Of a stretch of DNA of 64,000 bases, positions 33,236-42,064 are shown in pieces. The stretch comes from Marihabitans asiaticum (GTDB taxonomy: Bacteria; Actinomycetota; Actinomycetes; Actinomycetales; Dermatophilaceae). Every line of letters starts with the position of its first letter. Within the stretch, counting starts at the first letter, position 1. Made by a program: the position numbers and the translations under genes. The notes under the pieces were generated by a model that did not search any database, had not been told where the DNA came from, and saw only the letters and a program-made list of their open reading frames with translations. The DNA is taken from positions 372,001 through 436,000 of the forward strand of contig NZ_VIUW01000002.1 in the NCBI RefSeq assembly GCF_007828725.1, given 5' to 3'.

Positions 33236-35527
33236 TTAGTCCAGCACCGCTGGGTCGACTTTCACTGCCTCACACATCTTGTTGAAGTGGTCCGGGTCGA
33301 CGGAACGCAGGAACTGCATGCAGCGCCGAATATCTCCCTGGACGGCGCGAGCGTCCAACACCTCGACCGTCTCTGGGCCCTCGCCATGCGAGAAGCGGTT
33401 GCAGAAGTCGTACACGTCGCGGTGGGGTTCGGACGGCTGCTCCGTGACGAGATACTCCAGCTGCTGCAGGAAGTTCGGGCGGTGGGGAGCCTTATAGCTG
33501 GCAAAGACCTCCAGCACCCGACGCACTGCGTTCGGAAGTAGGAAGAGGCGTTCGTGATCGTGGTCGTCCGCATCCTTGATCCCCTTCATCACCATCAGGA
33601 AGAGGTAGCCGTACTCGGTCGTGCTATTGCGAAGCAGGTTCGGGAGCGGCCCCATCTTCGAGGACCGCTCACCGTCAACGGTGGCGGCGAATAGTTCCAG
33701 GAACGAGACGCGCGGGAAGTGGAGCTCGGCGGCGTCCTGCTTCCCGATCTGCTTGGCAGAGTCGTTCCACTTGTTGCGGTGAGAAGTGATGAACAGGCGC
33801 AGCAAGTTGAAGTCGTGGGTGAGTACGATGTACTGACCGAACTCCTTCAGCGTGCTGATGAGCCACTGATGGGTGGCAAACAATGATTCGCGGTCAAGCG
33901 AGCTGGAAGGGTCGTCAATGACGACGATGCGGTCTTTCGGCTCGACGCCGCGGGTCTTCTGATCCTCGAGATTCCGCAGGAAGTAGAGCAGTGACAGTGT
34001 GGTGCGCTCGCCCTCGCTGAGGTTCGTCGCCGGCTCGTCTCCGCGCCGGCACGAGTAGGACCTCCCATCGCCGGTCACGGCGATGGTGAGGTGGTGCTTT
34101 CCGTAGACGCGAGCCAGGTCGGCCGTCAGCTGATCCGCCATCTCTTTAGTGGTGAAGGACTCCTGCTGTAGGCGGTCAAGCGCCTTCTCCGCCAGCGACG
34201 CAGCGTGCGTAGCCACGTCCAGCTTGTTTTTCGCAGCGCCCGCCTCCTCCTCCAGGTCCCGGAACTTCCGGCTGTCGGAGCCCACGATGTGGTCGAAGAC
34301 GAGCTTGAGGCGCTCAGTCTTCAGCTCGTCGTGGCGATGGACCTGCTCGTTGTGCTGTGTCACCGCTTCCACGAGGACCGTTGTGGGTACAGAATTTGGC
34401 ACAACGCCAATGTCCGGCGGGGGTGGGGTGCTGTTGGGATCCAAAATCTTCTCCTTGAGGGCAGTCTCGACTCGCTCCAGTCGCTCCACCTGTGCCTGGA
34501 CTTCGGCCTTGGCTACCTTGACGGCATGCTGGTAGGCCGCCCGCAGGTCACTGGCCAGTGCTTCGGGTGCAGGAAGGGAAGCGGGCCAAGCTGTCAGGGC
34601 GTTCCTGTGCCGTGTCACGCTGTCCAGCAGTCGTTGGCTCTCACTGCGGATTTGTAACCAACTCTCGTCAAAGTGGCGGGCGAGCTGCTGGCGCCGTTCC
34701 TCATCAATGGAGCCCTCACAGAAGAGACAGTGTTCGCGTTCCCGATGCAGCACTTGCCCGCGCTCGACCCACGCCTGAGCCGCTGCGTCAGCCTCCAGCT
34801 CTGCCAGCGTGACGCTGGTGGGCGTGCGGCCAAGCAGCTCTTCGAGGGGCTCAAGCTCTTCAGCGAGGGACGGGGCAGGCGCAAGGGTGGGGACGGCAGT
34901 GGGTGCGTCTTCGCCAAGCCACAGCAAGGCCTCGGTGTGCGTGGCGAGGTCGGGAAAATCGGTCCGGGGAGTCCGCAGAAGGTCGCTGACCTTGCTCACC
35001 GAGAAGCGGCTCTTCGTGTAGTGGTTGTAGTCGAAGCGCTGCAACTCCGTGATTAGACGGTCCTGCACCGCGCGGGCCAACTCGGTGACCTTCTTCTCGG
35101 CTTTGCCCCTCGCGCCCTCGACCTTGTCCGCCTCACTTCGGAGGCGCTCGATCTCGCCAGCGAGGCGCTCTTCCTCCTCCTTGGCGCCGATGGCCGCCTC
35201 GCCCAGAGTGACGATGGCGTCGGCATTCTCGCCCGCCAGGAACTGGTCCAGGTTCGCTTGCACCCACTTGCGTGTGAACACAGCCATGGCCGGTGATGGG
35301 CACGGGGTGCCCGAGCGCACCGTTTGGGTCCGGCCGTCCTTCGGCTCCCACAGCACCTCCGCGGCCGCACTCTGCCCGGAAAGATCAAGCAATAGCTCCG
35401 CAAGGGTGGACTTGCCGCTGCCGTTGTGACCGTAGATCACCGTGCCCTTGCCCAGGGGCGCGTCGGCAGGCCAGAAGCCGGGCGTCAATGACCGCCACGG
35501 GTTCTTCACATCGAGTCGTCGAAGCAT
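33236..35527 (-). CDS. Putative RloC/PrrC-like anticodon nuclease (AAA_13 ATPase)
   Basis: 763 residues. Walker A is IYGHNGSGKST at about residue 33. Long coiled-coil regions surround a single zinc-hook-like CLFC (Cys267, Cys270). The ABC signature region NLSEGERTTLSLLYFLRNLE and Walker B IVVIDDPSSSLD are clear, followed by the H-loop VLTHDFN. The C-terminal part has PNAVRRVLEVF and NRFSHGEG: Arg669, Glu673 and His714 match the Arg-xxx-Glu plus His pattern of PrrC/RloC ribonucleases. Likely an antiviral, stress-triggered tRNA-cutting enzyme standing alone. The nuclease call is inferred from motifs. Confidence 0.72.
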   Translation of the reverse strand: MLRRLDVKNPWRSLTPGFWPADAPLGKGTVIYGHNGSGKSTLAELLLDLSGQSAAAEVLWEPKDGRTQTVRSGTPCPSPAMAVFTRKWVQANLDQFLAGENADAIVTLGEAAIGAKEEEERLAGEIERLRSEADKVEGARGKAEKKVTELARAVQDRLITELQRFDYNHYTKSRFSVSKVSDLLRTPRTDFPDLATHTEALLWLGEDAPTAVPTLAPAPSLAEELEPLEELLGRTPTSVTLAELEADAAAQAWVERGQVLHREREHCLFCEGSIDEERRQQLARHFDESWLQIRSESQRLLDSVTRHRNALTAWPASLPAPEALASDLRAAYQHAVKVAKAEVQAQVERLERVETALKEKILDPNSTPPPPDIGVVPNSVPTTVLVEAVTQHNEQVHRHDELKTERLKLVFDHIVGSDSRKFRDLEEEAGAAKNKLDVATHAASLAEKALDRLQQESFTTKEMADQLTADLARVYGKHHLTIAVTGDGRSYSCRRGDEPATNLSEGERTTLSLLYFLRNLEDQKTRGVEPKDRIVVIDDPSSSLDRESLFATHQWLISTLKEFGQYIVLTHDFNLLRLFITSHRNKWNDSAKQIGKQDAAELHFPRVSFLELFAATVDGERSSKMGPLPNLLRNSTTEYGYLFLMVMKGIKDADDHDHERLFLLPNAVRRVLEVFASYKAPHRPNFLQQLEYLVTEQPSEPHRDVYDFCNRFSHGEGPETVEVLDARAVQGDIRRCMQFLRSVDPDHFNKMCEAVKVDPAVLD

Positions 35528-36015
35528 GAGCTGACGATAGTTGTGGCCGTCGACACTGGCATGGCGTGCGTAGGCGGAAGGGCCACCCTCGCCCCCTGCC
35601 GCGAGGAGGCGACCACCCGCTAACGCTTAGGCACTGGTGAAGACAGGCATCACACCGCAGGCTCGTACTGCTGCACGCTGACAGCGACGTCAGTCAAAGT
35701 GCCCTCGCCTGCCCCCACGTACCTGAAGACCGGGGTCTTACACCCGTCCAGCACCATCCAGCCAGCGGAGCCCGTGGTGGCGCAAGCCACAACAGGGCAA
35801 CGCACCCTCGTCATCGCTGTAGCGGAATCGTTCGTTTACGGGACGACAGGCCGTCCCATATGACGCACCGTCACCGGACAACCCTTCTCGGGCGGTCTTG
35901 CGAACATTCGGGCGTGGGTTTCCGCCGATGACCTGCACCGCCTCCGCAACGGGTTCCTCCTACGGGACGGACAACTGGACCGACCGCAACCGCTGCGAGG
36001 GCGGACCACTGAGCG
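35528..36015. other. Gap between the AAA nuclease and the IS21-family element
   Basis: About 490 bp with no supported gene. Short fragments look once-coding (for example RAWVSADDLHRLRNGF at about 35910-36010), but the frame closes just past the insertion point. I cannot name the source. Confidence 0.4.
36011..36015 (+). repeat. Target-site duplication, left copy
   Basis: GAGCG directly before the IS21-family end; the same five bases follow the right end at 38541-38545. Confidence 0.85.
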
Positions 36016-36177
36016 TGTCCACGGCCGTGACAAAGTCCCCGCTGGTGGCCATGTGAGGTCCCCGCTGGTGGCCAGGTAGAAGTCCCCACCCTCTGCTCGT
36101 GTCGTCCATGAGCTGAGCCCCTTGGCGGTGGACGGTGGCGGTGTCTAGCCAGTCACCGCACCGCCCAGGGAGCTCCA

Positions 36178-37701
36178 TTGAAGAACATGAGGGAAGAGTT
36201 GGACATCATCACCGTCTACCAGAAGGTCGGCACCTACCGAGGAGCCGCGGACATCTGCGGCACCACGCACAAGACCGTCAAGCGCGTCGTGGAGCGTCAC
36301 GCCGCGGGCCAGGACCGTCCGGTGCGTGCACCGCGGCCGGCGAACTACGAGGACGTGCGCACGCTCGTGGCCCAGGACGTCAAGGACACCAGGGGCCGGA
36401 TCAGTGCCAAGCGGCTGCTGCCCAGGGCCCGCGCTGCCGGGTACACCGGCTCGGCCCGCAACTTCCGCCGCCTCGTGGCCCAGGAGAAGAAGGGGTGGCG
36501 GGCCCAGCACGGGCGGACCCACCGGCCGGCGTCGTGGTCCCCGGGTGAGCACCTGGTCATCGACTGGGGCGTGATCGCCGGCGTGCACGTCTTCGCCGCG
36601 GTGTTGGCCTGGTCAAGGTTCCGGTTCGTCCGCTTCGCCGCTGATGAGAAGGCCGCGACGACGATGGCGATGCTGGCCGAGTGCTTCGAGGTCCTCGGCG
36701 GCACACCCAAGGTCGTCCTCGCCGACCGGATGGGGTGCCTGAAGGGCGGGGTGGTCGCCAACCGGGTCGTGCCCACGCCCGACTATGTCCGCTTCGCCAC
36801 GCACTACCGGTTCCGGCCTGACTTCTGCGAGGCGGCGGACCCGGAGTCCAAGGGGATCGTGGAGGCCCTCGTCCGCTACGGCAAGGACGACCTGGCCCGC
36901 CCGCTCATCCTCGAGCATGCCGGTTCCGGGGACCTGGCCGCCGGCGCCGCCCGGGTTCTGGCCGACCTCGGTGGCGCCAACCAGCGCGCGGCGGACTGGT
37001 GTGCGGCGGTCAACGCCGCGCTCCACTCAGAGATCGCCGCCGTCCCGGACCAACGGTTGGCCAAGGAGGTGGACCTGCTCACCGAGCTGCCCTCGCTGCG
37101 CCCGCTCATCGGGCCAGCACCGGTGAGGCGCAAGGTCGACAAGCTGTCCACGATCCGCCTGGGTTCGGCCCGGTACTCGGTGCCCACCGCGCTGATCGGC
37201 ACCCAGGTCGGTGTCCTCGTCGACGGCGCCCGGGTGCTGATCCTGGACGTCGGTACCGGGGAGGTCCACGCCGAGCACCCCCTCGTTGGCCCGGGTGAGG
37301 CTTCGGTCCTCGATGAGCACTACGGAGGTGCTCGCCCACCGGTCCCGGTGCGGGCGATCCGCCCGCGCAGCGCGGCGGAGAAGGACTTCTGCTCCCTCGG
37401 TGCGGCCGCGGAGGCGTTCATCGCCGGTGCCGCCGGCGCCGGGCACACCCGCCTGGGTCCAGAGCTGGCCGAGCTGAACACCCTCACCGCCGCCCACGGA
37501 CAGGCCGCGATGGTCGCAGCCCTGGAGCGAGCCACCGCCTTTGGTCGGTGGAAGGCCAGCGATGTCCGCTCGATCCTGGCCGCCGGCACCGGCGTCCCGA
37601 CCCCGCGCCCGGCCGGGGACGCGCTAGTCATCGACCTGCCGACCAGTACGGGGCGGTCGCTGGCCGAGTACGCCCCGGCCACCAAGGCGGTGTCCTCGTG
37701 A
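36178..37701 (+). CDS. istA: IS21-family transposase IstA
   Basis: DDE recombinase of 507 residues. Start TTG 36178 (GGGAG upstream) or ATG 36187. N-terminal HTH (IITVYQKVGTYRGAADICG), then the catalytic core from about residue 120 with Asp in LVIDWGVIAG, Asp in VVLADRMGCL and Glu in ESKGIVEALVRY. Its reading frame is intact, and the stop overlaps the istB GTG, the usual IS21 arrangement. Confidence 0.95.
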   Translation: MKNMREELDIITVYQKVGTYRGAADICGTTHKTVKRVVERHAAGQDRPVRAPRPANYEDVRTLVAQDVKDTRGRISAKRLLPRARAAGYTGSARNFRRLVAQEKKGWRAQHGRTHRPASWSPGEHLVIDWGVIAGVHVFAAVLAWSRFRFVRFAADEKAATTMAMLAECFEVLGGTPKVVLADRMGCLKGGVVANRVVPTPDYVRFATHYRFRPDFCEAADPESKGIVEALVRYGKDDLARPLILEHAGSGDLAAGAARVLADLGGANQRAADWCAAVNAALHSEIAAVPDQRLAKEVDLLTELPSLRPLIGPAPVRRKVDKLSTIRLGSARYSVPTALIGTQVGVLVDGARVLILDVGTGEVHAEHPLVGPGEASVLDEHYGGARPPVPVRAIRPRSAAEKDFCSLGAAAEAFIAGAAGAGHTRLGPELAELNTLTAAHGQAAMVAALERATAFGRWKASDVRSILAAGTGVPTPRPAGDALVIDLPTSTGRSLAEYAPATKAVSS

Positions 37702-38474
37702 GCACCACCGCACCACCGTTGGACGCGGACCTGACCGCGGGGCTGCGCCGGTTGAAGCTGGCCGCGATGCGTCAGCTCGCCCCCGAGCTGCTCATCACGG
37801 CCAAGACCCAACGCTGGACACCGGAGGAGGTGCTGCGGGCCCTGGTCGTGGCTGAGATCGCCGCCCGGGACGCCTCCAACGAACGAGCACGCATCAAGGC
37901 CGCGGCCTTCCCGGTGCTCAAGACGATCGAGGAGTTCGACCTGGCCGCGTCCTCGATCCCGGCGCCGACGTGGGCGTACCTGACGTCCCTGGAGTGGGTC
38001 AGGGCCAGAGAGAACGTGGCTCTGATCGGCCCCGCGGGGACGGGCAAGTCGCACACGCTCATCGCACTTGGTCACGCGGCCGTCCTGGCCGGGCACCGGG
38101 TCCGGTACGTGACCGCGGCCGACCTCATCGAGACGCTCTACCGCGGCCTTGCCGACAACACCGTCGGCAAGACCATCGAGGCCCTGCTGCGCAACGATGT
38201 CGTCCTGGTCGATGAGATCGGCTTCGCCCCGCTGGACGACACCGGCGCCCAGCTGCTCTTCCGGTTCGTCGCCGCCGCCTACGAACGCCGCTCCCTCGGC
38301 GTCGCCTCACACCACTCCTTCGAGGACTGGGGACGGTTCCTGCCCGAGCACACCACCGCCGTATCCATGCTCGACCGGCTGCTGCACCACGCCACCACCG
38401 TGGTCACCAACGGCCAGTCCTACCGCATGCGCCAAGCCCGTCAACGCCGAGGAGGTGAGCAACCCACCCCCTGA
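37698..38474 (+). CDS. istB: IS21-family helper ATPase IstB
   Basis: AAA+ ATPase of 258 residues that works with IstA in target selection. Walker A IGPAGTGKSHTLIAL (about residues 110-124), Walker B VVLVDEIGF, and sensor region SLGVASHHSFEDWGRFL. GTG start within the istA stop. It ends 9 bp before the right terminal repeat array, so both genes and both ends are present. Confidence 0.95.
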   Translation: MSTTAPPLDADLTAGLRRLKLAAMRQLAPELLITAKTQRWTPEEVLRALVVAEIAARDASNERARIKAAAFPVLKTIEEFDLAASSIPAPTWAYLTSLEWVRARENVALIGPAGTGKSHTLIALGHAAVLAGHRVRYVTAADLIETLYRGLADNTVGKTIEALLRNDVVLVDEIGFAPLDDTGAQLLFRFVAAAYERRSLGVASHHSFEDWGRFLPEHTTAVSMLDRLLHHATTVVTNGQSYRMRQARQRRGGEQPTP

Positions 38475-38540
38475 TCAACCCCGCAGAGGGTGGGGACTTC
38501 CACCTGGCCAAAACCGGGGACTTCCAACTGGCCGTTGACA

Positions 38541-38545
38541 GAGCG
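38541..38545 (+). repeat. Target-site duplication, right copy
   Basis: GAGCG directly after the right IS21-family end, matching 36011-36015. Confidence 0.85.
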
Positions 38546-38939
38546 TTAGGGGGTCCCGTCCGGCTCCGATGCCCTCTCCAGGCTTCGGACCGCTGCCAGG
38601 CGGTGGAGCTCAGACCGTCGGATGAGGAGTGCGGCAACGGGCGCCCGCGATCGCGCTGGCGGCGTGATGATTGGTCGTCATTCGCGCCCTTTGGTTCCTT
38701 CGCGCACCATCCGACGATGTTCGCCGCGGCCGGCGGCGTGCCCGCGTTGCGGGCGGAGTCGTTCAGTCGCGAGCGATGTGAAGGGCGACCCAGAGCGCGC
38801 ACCTTCGGCAGATGTAGGCCGGTTCGCTCCCGAGTGCGTGGAGCGACCTTCGTGGCCGCTGGCGGCCGCAGCACGAGCATCGTTGCTGGGTGTCATCGGC
38901 CATGTCGCGATGGTGCCACGGGCCGGTGACCTTCGCGGG
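38546..38939. other. Gap between the IS21-family element and merR
   Basis: About 390 bp continuing the sequence interrupted by the IS21-family element. Several frames are open, but none has a ribosome site or a recognisable domain. Confidence 0.4.
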
Positions 38940-39338
38940 TCACAGGTAGCGGCAGACGTCCTCGGGGGAGCATGTGGCCGGGTCGCCGGTGGTGGCGTGC
39001 TCGCGCAGGATGGCGATCGTGGTGCGTAGCTGCGCGAGCTCGGCGAGCTGCCGGTCGATGACCGCGAGGCGGGTGTCGAGCAGGTCGGTGACGTGCTGGC
39101 AGGGGGCCTGGCCCCGGTCTCGGATGGCCAGCACCTGGCCGATCTGGGCCAGGGTCAGCCCGGCGGCTTGGCCCCGGCGGATGAAGTGCAGCCGGTCGAG
39201 CACCTCGGGGCCGTAGTCCCGGTACCCCGCCGGGCTGCGGTCGGGGTCGGGGAGGAGTCCGACGTCCTCGTAGTACCGCAGGGTCTTAGCTGTCGTGCCC
39301 GACGCCTGAGCCACCTCACCGATCCGCATGCCACTCAT
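38940..39338 (-). CDS. merR: MerR-family regulator of merA
   Basis: 132 residues: winged HTH MRIGEVAQASGTTAKTLRYY, dimer helix, and a C-terminal metal region with Cys80, Cys123 and Cys129 (QAPCQH; TCSPEDVCRYL). Three Cys in roughly these places match Hg(II) MerR proteins, though the C-terminal spacing differs from the Tn21 type. It is divergent from merA across a perfect operator. ATG 39338; an in-frame ATG at 39329 is also possible. Confidence 0.88.
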   Translation of the reverse strand: MSGMRIGEVAQASGTTAKTLRYYEDVGLLPDPDRSPAGYRDYGPEVLDRLHFIRRGQAAGLTLAQIGQVLAIRDRGQAPCQHVTDLLDTRLAVIDRQLAELAQLRTTIAILREHATTGDPATCSPEDVCRYL

Positions 39339-39344
39339 TCTGCC

Positions 39345-39376
39345 TTGACCTTCCAGTGCACTGGAAGGTCGATCCT
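39345..39376 (+). promoter_or_regulatory. MerR-type operator/promoter
   Basis: A minus-35 TTGACC at 39345-39350 and a possible minus-10 GATCCT at 39371-39376 leave a 20-bp spacer, longer than usual, as MerR promoters require. The spacer is covered by a 24-bp perfect palindrome at 39347-39370 with half-site GACCTTCCAGTG. Confidence 0.88.
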
Positions 39377-39407
39377 GGTCCTGAGGCGCGGCAACAAGGG
39401 AGGACTT

Positions 39408-40856
39408 ATGACGGCAACGGACAAGGGCAGGTCGTATGACCTGGCAGTGATCGGGTCCGGTGGGGCGGCGTTCGCGGCCGCGATCCGCGCCACCACCCTG
39501 GGCAAGCGGGTGGTGATGATCGAGCGCGGCACCATCGGCGGTACCTGCGCGAACACCGGGTGTGTGCCCTCCAAAGCCCTGCTCGCGGCCGCCGAGGCCC
39601 GCCACGTCACACTCGACGCCGCCCGGTTCCCCGGTCTGCCACTCCCCGACGCCCCACCGGTCGACATGCCCGCCATGGTCGCCGGCAAGGACAAGCTCGT
39701 CGGATCGCTGCGCAGCGAGAAGTACGCGGCCCTGGCCGCCGAGTACGGGTGGGCCCTCCACCCCGGCGAGGCCACCTTCGTCGGCACACCGACTGAGCCG
39801 GCACTCCGCGTGACCGGCCCGGACGGCACGGCGGAAACCGTCCGGGCCGCGCACCACCTCATCGCTACCGGCTCCACGCCCTGGGCGCCGCCGGTCCCCG
39901 GCCTGCAGGAGGCCGGTTATCTGACCTCGACGACCGCGATGGAGCTGGACCACGTCCCGGAGTCGCTGCTGGTCATCGGCGGCGGCTACGTCGCCATGGA
40001 GCAGGCCCAGCTCTTCTCCCGCCTCGGTGCCCAGGTCACCATGCTCGTCCGCTCACGGCTGGCCTCCCACGAGGAACCCGAGGCCGCCACCGCCCTGGAA
40101 GAAATCCTCGCCGACGAAGGCATCGAGATCATCCGCGGCGCGGTGCCCACCGCGGTGCGCCGCGACCCGGCCACCGGCGAGGTCACGGTCACCGCCACCA
40201 CCGCCGACGGCTCACACGAGCTCCGCGCGGCCGAGCTCCTCGTTGCCACCGGCCGCCGCCCGGTCACCGGCACGCTCGGCCTCGACACCATCGGCGTGCG
40301 CGCCGGCAAGCGCGGCGAGGTCATCATCGACAGCCACCTGCGCACCACGAACCCGCGGATCTGGGCCGCGGGTGACGTCACCGCCCACCCGCAGTTCGTG
40401 TACGTCGCCGCGGCCCACGGCGCCCTGGTCGCCGACAACGCCCTCACCGGAGCCGGCCGGGAGGTCGACTACCGCCACCTGCCCCGGGTCGTGTTCACCA
40501 GCCCCGCCCTGGCCTCCGTCGGAATGACCGACCGGCAGGCCCGCACTGCCGGGATCCGCTGCGACAGCCGCGTCCTGCCCCTGGCGCACGTCCCGCGCGC
40601 CATCGTCAACCGTGACACCCGCGGGCTCATCAAGATCGTCACCGACGCCGACACCGGCCGCATCATCGGCATCACCGCCCTCGCCCAGGACGCCGGTGAC
40701 CTCGCCGCCGCCGGCGTCTACATCCTCGAGGCCGGCATGACCACCGACCAGGTCGCCAACCTCTGGAGCCCCTACCTGACCATGGCCGAAGGCCTCAAAC
40801 TCACCGCCCAAACCTTCACCACCGACATCACCAAACTCTCCTGCTGCGCAGCATGA
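39408..40856 (+). CDS. merA: Mercuric reductase MerA (no N-terminal metal domain)
   Basis: FAD/NAD(P) disulfide reductase that reduces Hg(II) to Hg(0), 482 residues from ATG 39408 after GGGAGG. FAD site VIGSGGAAFAAAI, redox-active pair in GGTCANTGCVPSK, NADPH site VIGGGYVAMEQAQ, FAD site WAAGDVTAHPQFVY and the C-terminal vicinal pair KLSCCAA that hands over mercury. The NmerA domain is absent. No merT, merP or merB is in the window, so mercury entry must rely on other routes. Confidence 0.95.
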   Translation: MTATDKGRSYDLAVIGSGGAAFAAAIRATTLGKRVVMIERGTIGGTCANTGCVPSKALLAAAEARHVTLDAARFPGLPLPDAPPVDMPAMVAGKDKLVGSLRSEKYAALAAEYGWALHPGEATFVGTPTEPALRVTGPDGTAETVRAAHHLIATGSTPWAPPVPGLQEAGYLTSTTAMELDHVPESLLVIGGGYVAMEQAQLFSRLGAQVTMLVRSRLASHEEPEAATALEEILADEGIEIIRGAVPTAVRRDPATGEVTVTATTADGSHELRAAELLVATGRRPVTGTLGLDTIGVRAGKRGEVIIDSHLRTTNPRIWAAGDVTAHPQFVYVAAAHGALVADNALTGAGREVDYRHLPRVVFTSPALASVGMTDRQARTAGIRCDSRVLPLAHVPRAIVNRDTRGLIKIVTDADTGRIIGITALAQDAGDLAAAGVYILEAGMTTDQVANLWSPYLTMAEGLKLTAQTFTTDITKLSCCAA

Positions 40857-40922
40857 ACCCGCACAGGGATCCCTATACCGGAGCGTCGAGCCTGGCGACC
40901 TCTCTCGTTCGCTTTGGCTCCG

Positions 40923-41519
40923 TCAGAGACCGAACGCTCCTCCGCTGACGAGGATGACGATGCCGAGGCCGATCAGGACGATGGGGAACAGGATGTGTTC
41001 CCAGCGCTCGAGGACTTCAGCGATCGGCGGCCGGGTGGCAACGAACTTGGCGACTACGACCAGGACCGCGACGAGCGCGAGGAAGACGAGGCAGTAGGCG
41101 ACCACTGCGATGGGTTCCACGCTGAGGAAGACGGGGACATAGACGCCGATGTTGTCTCCGCCGTTGGCGAAGGTGACTCCTGCGACGGTCCACGCGCTGA
41201 CCTTCGTGCCCGTGACCTTGGCGTCATCGTCGTCATCGTCTCCGCGCCAGGCTTGCCATGCAGCCCAGAGACCGAGGGCCAGGGGGATGAGCCCGAAGTA
41301 CGGGATAGCTGCTGAGGGCAGGAATGCTCCGGCTCCGATAGTCACCAGCACAGCGGCACCGAGGATGCAGGCGAACCCCACGTACTGGCCGACCAAGATG
41401 CGGGTGGTCGTCCCGCGTTGGCCCGCGCCGCGGGCGAAGAACAAGGAGAGCACGATGATGTCGTCGATGTTGGTCGCGATGAACAGGCCGATTGCCTGCA
41501 GGACCGCAGCCAGGATCAC
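40923..41519 (-). CDS. cadD: CadD-family cadmium/metal transporter (copy 2)
   Basis: 198 residues from the GTG at 41519, which overlaps the cmtR stop. Same hallmarks as copy 1: FIATNIDDIIVLSLFFARG, TFANGGDNIGVYVPVF and an Asp-only loop (RGDDDDDD). Directly controlled by the CmtR-type repressor, unlike copy 1. The two copies are clearly paralogous and probably arrived with different elements. Confidence 0.92.
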   Translation of the reverse strand: MILAAVLQAIGLFIATNIDDIIVLSLFFARGAGQRGTTTRILVGQYVGFACILGAAVLVTIGAGAFLPSAAIPYFGLIPLALGLWAAWQAWRGDDDDDDAKVTGTKVSAWTVAGVTFANGGDNIGVYVPVFLSVEPIAVVAYCLVFLALVAVLVVVAKFVATRPPIAEVLERWEHILFPIVLIGLGIVILVSGGAFGL

Positions 41520-41875
41520 GCGCCCGCCTCTGCTGCGTCGCATCCGTGCACCGAGCAGGCAGGATCGATGCACGGGGCGTTCTCGTCAACCGCGAGGGTG
41601 ACGTCAACCAGGGCGGTCAGCGCCTGCGTCAGGTGGGGATCGGCGATCTCGTAGCGCGTCTTGCGGCCCTCGGGTTCGGCAGCAACGATGCCGCAGTCGC
41701 GCAGGCACGCCAGATGATTGGACACGTTGGAGCGTGTGAGGTCCAGATCGCGGGCCAGCTCTGCCGGGTAGGCCGGCCGGTCGAGCAGCGTCAGGATGAT
41801 CCGGGACCTGGTCGGGTCGGCCAGCGCGCGGCCCAACCGGTTCATCACGTCCAGGCGAGAAGCAATGGTCAGCAT
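41516..41875 (-). CDS. cmtR: CmtR Cd(II)/Pb(II)-sensing repressor
   Basis: 119-residue ArsR-family repressor. Cys57 and Cys61 in SNHLACLRDCGIV and Cys102 in ENAPCIDPACS fall at exactly the ligand positions known for mycobacterial CmtR. The recognition helix is DLDLTRSNVSNHL. Additional Cys107 and Cys112 lie at the tail. It precedes cadD with a GTGA overlap, so the pair is one operon. The sequence GAACTATACAGC just before the start may hold the promoter. Confidence 0.94.
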   Translation of the reverse strand: MLTIASRLDVMNRLGRALADPTRSRIILTLLDRPAYPAELARDLDLTRSNVSNHLACLRDCGIVAAEPEGRKTRYEIADPHLTQALTALVDVTLAVDENAPCIDPACSVHGCDAAEAGA

Positions 41876-42064
41876 GCGCTGAACTATACAGCGAGGACTG
41901 AAGTGGTTTTACGCAGCCCGGAGTCGCTAAGCGTGCGAACGAGGCTGTGTCAGTTGGGGATCGTCAAGTGAGACACCCGCAGGCCGCGGCCCCCGGCCAT
42001 GCGTGTCCTGTGACTTTTGAGTTTAAATGGCGGGGTTCTTCAGACGCTTCGTGGCGGGCCGGGG

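Larger units (their letters stand above)
36016..38540 (+). mobile_element. IS21-family element, apparently complete
   Basis: 2,525 bp. The two ends, each read inward, begin TGTCCACGGCC (left) and TGTCAACGGCC (right). Both repeat AAGTCCCC or GAAGTCCCC and GGCCAGGT blocks; the inner copies GTCCCCACCCTCTG at 36082-36095 and 38484-38497 are identical. It is flanked by a 5-bp direct repeat GAGCG, so the insertion is clean and probably recent. Confidence 0.93.
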
